Assembly: GCA_049610565.1 (NCBI GenBank)
Contig: JBMYZR010000006.1
Span: 3,531-67,530 of the forward strand
Length of the DNA: 64,000 nt
DNA from: UBA8752 sp049610565
GTDB lineage: Bacteria; Bacteroidota; Bacteroidia; Flavobacteriales_D; Sanyastnellaceae
Reading direction: 5' to 3'
Part shown: positions 60,608 through 64,000 of the stretch, one piece after another
How positions within the stretch are numbered: the first letter of the stretch is position 1
How the letters are laid out: every line of letters begins with the position of its first letter
Position numbers and translations under genes: made by a program
Notes under the pieces: model-generated
The model's input: only the letters and a program-made list of their open reading frames with translations
Database searches by the model: none
Told to the model about the DNA's origin: nothing

Positions 60608-60615
60608 TCAAGTTA
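60608..60615 (-). promoter_or_regulatory. Putative -7-like box (TAACTTGA) for the YfhO gene
   Basis: On the minus strand TAACTTGA ends 5 bases before the ATG at 60602, in the same position as TAACTTGG before the acetolactate decarboxylase gene. Confidence 0.4.
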
Positions 60616-60650
60616 GGCCCGGGGCGCCGCCCCGCACACCGCGCCGGGCG

Positions 60651-60914
60651 TCAATCCTTCCCGTCGTCCACTTCCTCGAACTCGACGTATTCGCCGAGGT
60701 GATCGTCCTTGGCCGGCTTCTGCGGCCCGGCCCCCGAACCGGCACCAAAACCACCGCCCGAACCGGCGGCGCCACCTCGAGCGCCCCGTCCCGAGGCACC
60801 CCCACCACGCGGCGCAGACGGCCGACGGCGCCCGCCAAACAGGCGGTCCAGGAAGCGGAAGACGAACCACGCCACAACGAGGCCGACCAGCGTCCGGAAC
60901 AGCCCCGGCAGCAT
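60651..60914 (-). CDS. DUF4834 family small membrane protein
   Basis: 87 residues. One N-terminal helix (FRTLVGLVVAWFVFRFLDRLF) is followed by a disordered Gly/Arg/Ala-rich linker and an acidic tail (DHLGEYVEFEEVDD). The last motif, GEYV-x-FEEVD, is the hallmark of DUF4834, found only in Bacteroidota. Function unknown. The ATG at 60914 shares a base with the carB stop codon, so translation is coupled to carB. A GTG one codon earlier is also possible. Confidence 0.85.
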   Translation of the reverse strand: MLPGLFRTLVGLVVAWFVFRFLDRLFGGRRRPSAPRGGGASGRGARGGAAGSGGGFGAGSGAGPQKPAKDDHLGEYVEFEEVDDGKD

Positions 60915-63730
60915 CACTTGGACAGGTAGAGGTTCCGCTCGGAATAGATCTTCCGGAAGAACGGATCGCGCAGGGTGTCGATGAACTGGATGGCCTCACC
61001 CGTGGACTTCATCTCCGGGCCAAGCTCCTTGTTGACCTCCGGGAACTTCGAGTAGCTGAAGACCGGAATCTTGATGGCATAGCCCCGCTTGCGCGGCTGG
61101 AAATCGAAGTCGGCCACCTTCTTCTCGCCGAGCATGACCTGGGTGGCGTACTGGACGTACGGCTCCTGGTAGGCCTTGGCGATGAAGGGCACCGTGCGGG
61201 AAGCGCGCGGGTTGGCCTCGATCACGTAGACCGTGTCGTCCTTGACGGCGAACTGGATGTTGAGCAAGCCCTTCGTTTCCAAAGCGACGGCCACCTTCTT
61301 GGTGATCTCCTCGATCTGCTCGAGAACGAGGTCGCCGAGGTTGTACGGCGGCAGCACCGCGTAGGAGTCGCCGGAGTGGATGCCGGCCGGCTCGATGTGC
61401 TGCATGATGCCGATGATGTACGTGTCCTCGCCGTCGCAGATGGCGTCGGCCTCGCACTCGATGGCGCCCTCGAGGAAGTGGTCGAGCAGGATCTTGTTGT
61501 CCGGCATGTCGCGGAGGATGTCCACGACGTGGTGCTCGAGCTCGGTCTCGTTGATCACGATTTTCATCCGCTGTCCGCCGAGCACGTAGCTCGGGCGCAC
61601 CAGCAGCGGGAAGCCCAGCTCGCGGCTGAGCTCGATGCCCTGCTCCGCGGAGGTGACCGAACCGAACTTCGGGTACGGCACGCCGAGCTCCTTGAGGAGC
61701 GTGGAAAAGCGGCCGCGGTCCTCGGCGATGTCGAGGGCCTGGTAGCTCGTGCCGAGCACCGGGATGCCGTAGCGGTCGAGCTTCTCGGCGAGCTTCAGGG
61801 CCGTCTGGCCACCGAGCTGGACGATGACGCCCTCCGGCTTCTCGTGGCGGATGATGTCGTAGATGTGCTCCCAGAAGACCGGCTCGAAGTAGAGGCGGTC
61901 GGCGGTGTCGCTGTCGGTGGACACCGTCTCCGGGTTGCAGTTGATCATGATGGCCTCGTAGCCGGCGGCGCGGGCCGCCATGACGCCGTGGACACAGCAG
62001 TAATCGAACTCGATGCCCTGGCCGATGCGGTTCGGGCCGCTGCCGAGCACGACCACCTTGCGGCCCTCGGTCTTCGGCGACTCGTTGTCCTCGCAGAAGG
62101 TGCTGTAGTAGTACGGCGTCTGCGCCACGAACTCCGCCGCACAGGTGTCCACCAGGCGGTAGCTGCGCTCGATGCCGAGCTCGACGCGGTGCTCGAACAC
62201 CTCGCTCTCCTTGCACCGCACGAGGTGCGCGATCTGGCGGTCGGCGTAGCCCTTGAGCTTGGCCTCCTTCATCAGGTCGTACGAGATGTCCTCCAATCGG
62301 CAGGCCTCGATGCGCTTCTCCACGTCGAGCAGGTCCTCGATCTGGCGGAGGAACCACGGGTCGATCTTGGTCTTCTCCCAGATGGTCTTCATCGGGATGC
62401 CCAGCTTGATCGCGTCGTAGAGGTGGAACAGGCGGTTCCAGGACGGGAATTCGAGCGAATGCAGGATGGCGTCCTGGTCGCGGAGCTCCTTGCCGTCCGC
62501 ACCGAGGCCGTTGCGCTTGATCTCCAGCGACTGGCACGCCTTCTGGAGCGCCTCCTGGAAGCTGCGGCCGATGCCCATGACCTCGCCCACCGCCTTCATC
62601 TGCAGGCCGAGCTGGCGGTCGCAGCCGTCGAACTTGTCGAAGTTCCAGCGGGGGATCTTGACGATGACGTAGTCGAGCGTCGGCTCGAAGAACGCGCTGG
62701 TGGAGCCCGTGATCGGGTTGGTCAGCTCGTCGAGGTGGTAGCCGATGGCCAGCTTCGCCGCAATCTTGGCAATCGGGTAGCCCGTGGCCTTGGACGCCAG
62801 AGCGGACGACCGGCTCACGCGCGGGTTGATCTCGATGGCGATGATGTCCTCCTTCTCGTCCGGCGACACCGCGAACTGCACGTTGCAGCCGCCGGCAAAC
62901 GCCCCGATGGAGTTCATCATGTGGATGGCCATGTCGCGCATCCGCTGGAAGGTGGTGTCCGACAGCGTCATCGCCGGCGCCACCGTGATGGAGTCGCCCG
63001 TGTGGATGCCCATCGGATCGAAGTTCTCGATGGAGCAGATGATGACCACGTTGTCGTTGGCGTCGCGGAGCAGCTCGAGCTCGAACTCCTTCCACCCCAT
63101 CAGCGCCTTGTCGATCATCACCTCGTGGATCGGCGAGATGTGCAACGCGCGGGTCAGCAGCTCATCGAACTTCTCCGGGTCGTGCACCACGGACGCCCCC
63201 GCTCCACCGAGCGTGAACGACGAACGAATGCACAGCGGGAAGCCGAACTTCTGCGCGGCCTCCTTGCCCTCGAGGAAGCTCTTCGCGGTGGCCTGCGGCG
63301 CCATCGGCACGCCGATCTCGCCCATCAGCTGGCGGAAGCGCTCGCGGTTCTCGGTGATGTCGATCGCGTCGATGTTGACCCCGATCATCTTCACCCCGTA
63401 CTCCTCCCAGATGCCCATCTCCTCGCAGGTGATGGCGAGGTTCAACGCGGTCTGGCCGCCCATCGTGGGCAGCACCGCATCGATGTCGTGCAGCTTGAGC
63501 ACCTCCTCGATGGAGGCCGGCTCAAGCGGCTTCAGGTAGATGTTGTCCGCCACGACCGGGTCGGTCATGATGGTGGCGGGGTTCGAATTGATGAGGGTGA
63601 CCTCAATGCCCTCTTCGCGGAGGGAGCGCGACGCCTGGGATCCGGAGTAATCGAATTCGCAGGCCTGTCCGATGACAATGGGTCCGCTGCCGATGATGAG
63701 GACGGACTTGATGCTCGAGTCTTTGGGCAT
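60914..63730 (-). CDS. carB: Carbamoyl-phosphate synthase large subunit, short form
   Basis: 938 residues from MPKDSSIKSVLIIGSGP. It contains two homologous carboxyphosphate/carbamoyl-phosphate halves, each with an ATP-grasp domain: GGQTALN, then LGGAGASVVHD and EINPRVSRSSAL in the first; GGQTALK, then LGGQRMKIV and EANPRASRTVPF in the second. An oligomerisation domain lies between. It makes carbamoyl phosphate from bicarbonate, ammonia (from CarA) and two ATP for pyrimidine and arginine synthesis. The protein ends about 130 residues short of E. coli CarB, lacking the MGS-like allosteric domain, as is usual in Flavobacteriia. An alternative ATG at 63760 lies beyond a run of ten A. CarA is not in the window. 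Confidence 0.96.
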   Translation of the reverse strand: MPKDSSIKSVLIIGSGPIVIGQACEFDYSGSQASRSLREEGIEVTLINSNPATIMTDPVVADNIYLKPLEPASIEEVLKLHDIDAVLPTMGGQTALNLAITCEEMGIWEEYGVKMIGVNIDAIDITENRERFRQLMGEIGVPMAPQATAKSFLEGKEAAQKFGFPLCIRSSFTLGGAGASVVHDPEKFDELLTRALHISPIHEVMIDKALMGWKEFELELLRDANDNVVIICSIENFDPMGIHTGDSITVAPAMTLSDTTFQRMRDMAIHMMNSIGAFAGGCNVQFAVSPDEKEDIIAIEINPRVSRSSALASKATGYPIAKIAAKLAIGYHLDELTNPITGSTSAFFEPTLDYVIVKIPRWNFDKFDGCDRQLGLQMKAVGEVMGIGRSFQEALQKACQSLEIKRNGLGADGKELRDQDAILHSLEFPSWNRLFHLYDAIKLGIPMKTIWEKTKIDPWFLRQIEDLLDVEKRIEACRLEDISYDLMKEAKLKGYADRQIAHLVRCKESEVFEHRVELGIERSYRLVDTCAAEFVAQTPYYYSTFCEDNESPKTEGRKVVVLGSGPNRIGQGIEFDYCCVHGVMAARAAGYEAIMINCNPETVSTDSDTADRLYFEPVFWEHIYDIIRHEKPEGVIVQLGGQTALKLAEKLDRYGIPVLGTSYQALDIAEDRGRFSTLLKELGVPYPKFGSVTSAEQGIELSRELGFPLLVRPSYVLGGQRMKIVINETELEHHVVDILRDMPDNKILLDHFLEGAIECEADAICDGEDTYIIGIMQHIEPAGIHSGDSYAVLPPYNLGDLVLEQIEEITKKVAVALETKGLLNIQFAVKDDTVYVIEANPRASRTVPFIAKAYQEPYVQYATQVMLGEKKVADFDFQPRKRGYAIKIPVFSYSKFPEVNKELGPEMKSTGEAIQFIDTLRDPFFRKIYSERNLYLSK

Positions 63731-63776
63731 TTTTTTTTTGCCGGTCGGCCTTGATGCCATCCGGAAAATCCGCCCA

Positions 63777-63784
63777 CAAAGCTA
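63777..63784 (-). promoter_or_regulatory. Putative -7 box (TAGCTTTG) for carB
   Basis: An exact TA-N2-TTTG match on the minus strand, 16 bases before the ATG at 63760 and 46 bases before the ATG at 63730. It leaves room for either start. Confidence 0.5.
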
Positions 63785-63851
63785 CCCTACCCCCTTCAGA
63801 CCCCCGCACCCCGTTTTCCACAATCCGGCCACACCCCCACCTGCGTCAGCA

Positions 63852-63884
63852 GGGAATGGACAGCGACGTGCACCGCCCATTCCC
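63852..63884. repeat. Eight-base perfect inverted repeat
   Basis: GGGAATGG (63852-63859) and CCATTCCC (63877-63884) flank a 17-base loop just downstream of the dockerin-like gene stop on the minus strand. There is no T-tract on either side. It may be a terminator-like hairpin or a protein-binding site. Confidence 0.4.
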
Positions 63885-63891
63885 AACCTAA

Positions 63892-64000
63892 TCAATCGCA
63901 GAACGTGTCAAAGAGTCCGAGGAAAATCAAGAGGTCATTGACCCCCACGATGCCGCTGTCGTCGAAGTCACCCGGGCAGGCTGACCCCGTGCCGACGCAT
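63892..64000 (-). CDS. C-terminal end of a dockerin-like repeat protein (partial)
   Basis: On the minus strand the frame is open from the window edge to a TGA at 63892-63894 and encodes about 35 residues. The visible part, CPGDFDDSGIVGVNDLL followed by IFLGLFDTFCD, is a dockerin-type EF-hand repeat with an Asp-rich calcium loop, very like the repeats at 36608-37024. The terminal repeat suggests an exported protein whose main domains lie beyond the window. The gene is upstream of carB on the same strand but separated by about 160 bases, which contain an inverted repeat and the carB promoter box, so it is probably a separate unit. Confidence 0.72.
   Translation of the reverse strand, partial: CVGTGSACPGDFDDSGIVGVNDLLIFLGLFDTFCD

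Noticed and set aside
60914..63730. CarB truncated by a frameshift because it is about 130 residues shorter than E. coli CarB
   Set aside because: The frame ends cleanly after the second ATP-grasp half, and CarB without the MGS-like domain is usual in Flavobacteriia; the next gene follows immediately.
63730..63739. T10 tract read as a terminator U-tract on the plus strand
   Set aside because: No GC hairpin precedes it on that strand; it is the A-tract just before the carB start on the coding strand.
61376..63754. A 792-codon open frame antisense to carB
   Set aside because: CarB is certain; the antisense frame is Asp/Val/Leu/His-rich noise.

Overview
The window is GC-rich DNA from a member of the Bacteroidota, most likely a Flavobacteriales-like, environmental lineage. 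Evidence: several secreted proteins end in type IX secretion (T9SS) C-terminal sorting domains. Two giant PKD-repeat proteins carry the gliding-motility-associated (type B) ending. Families typical of the phylum are present (DUF4924, DUF4834, TIGR03643/DUF2805, 7TMR-DISM histidine kinase, SusC-like and beta-barrel-3 TonB receptors). CarB is of the short form that stops before the MGS-like regulatory domain. Shine-Dalgarno sequences are mostly absent. Recurrent TA-N2-TT[T/C]G boxes, like the Bacteroidota -7 promoter element, lie very close to start codons.

Layout. 1-5688: 3' part of a giant PKD adhesin. 5.8-9.8 kb: a CitE-like lyase/MaoC-like hydratase fusion, a small TIGR03643 protein and a SulP anion transporter. 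9.9-16.4 kb: a T9SS-sorted cupredoxin-repeat protein, then a TonB receptor coupled to a secreted PHB-depolymerase/feruloyl-esterase-like enzyme. 16.4-20.4 kb (minus): an overlapping operon of a YARHG protein, an APC permease and a Rieske oxygenase. 20.5-23.4 kb: an orphan lipoprotein and a convergent pair of BamE-like envelope proteins. 23.5-29.0 kb (minus): a second giant PKD protein, colinear with the first. 29.2-29.9 kb: an exported acetolactate decarboxylase whose signal peptide is out of frame at a G-run.

29.9-38.1 kb (minus): seven tightly overlapping genes: SYQA-type surface protein, dockerin-like protein, 7TM-transglutaminase, ATP-grasp ligase, TPR lipid-anchored/membrane protein, predicted beta-barrel and class III sirtuin. 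This is the best candidate for an uncharacterised envelope peptide-modification system. 38.3-41.3 kb: tandem DoxX-like membrane proteins and an M42 metallopeptidase. 41.3-46.4 kb (minus): ThiF/E1-like enzyme, acyltransferase-like protein, 7TMR-DISM histidine kinase and two response regulators, a possible make-and-sense signalling cassette. 46.5-48.7 kb: small conserved proteins and a DUF1853 nuclease-fold protein. 48.7-56.3 kb: a sodium/sugar symporter divergent from an exported GH2 beta-galactosidase, followed by a TonB receptor. 56.3-60.6 kb: DCC-family protein, GNAT/FemAB-like protein and YfhO. 60.6-63.7 kb: DUF4834 protein and carB. 63.9 kb to the end: the C-terminus of another dockerin-like protein.

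No tRNA, rRNA, CRISPR array, insertion sequence or phage gene was recognised. Coding density is very high. Only one gene-free stretch exceeds 300 bases (39882-40183). Many long open frames antisense to the real genes are by-products of the GC-rich codon usage and were left out.
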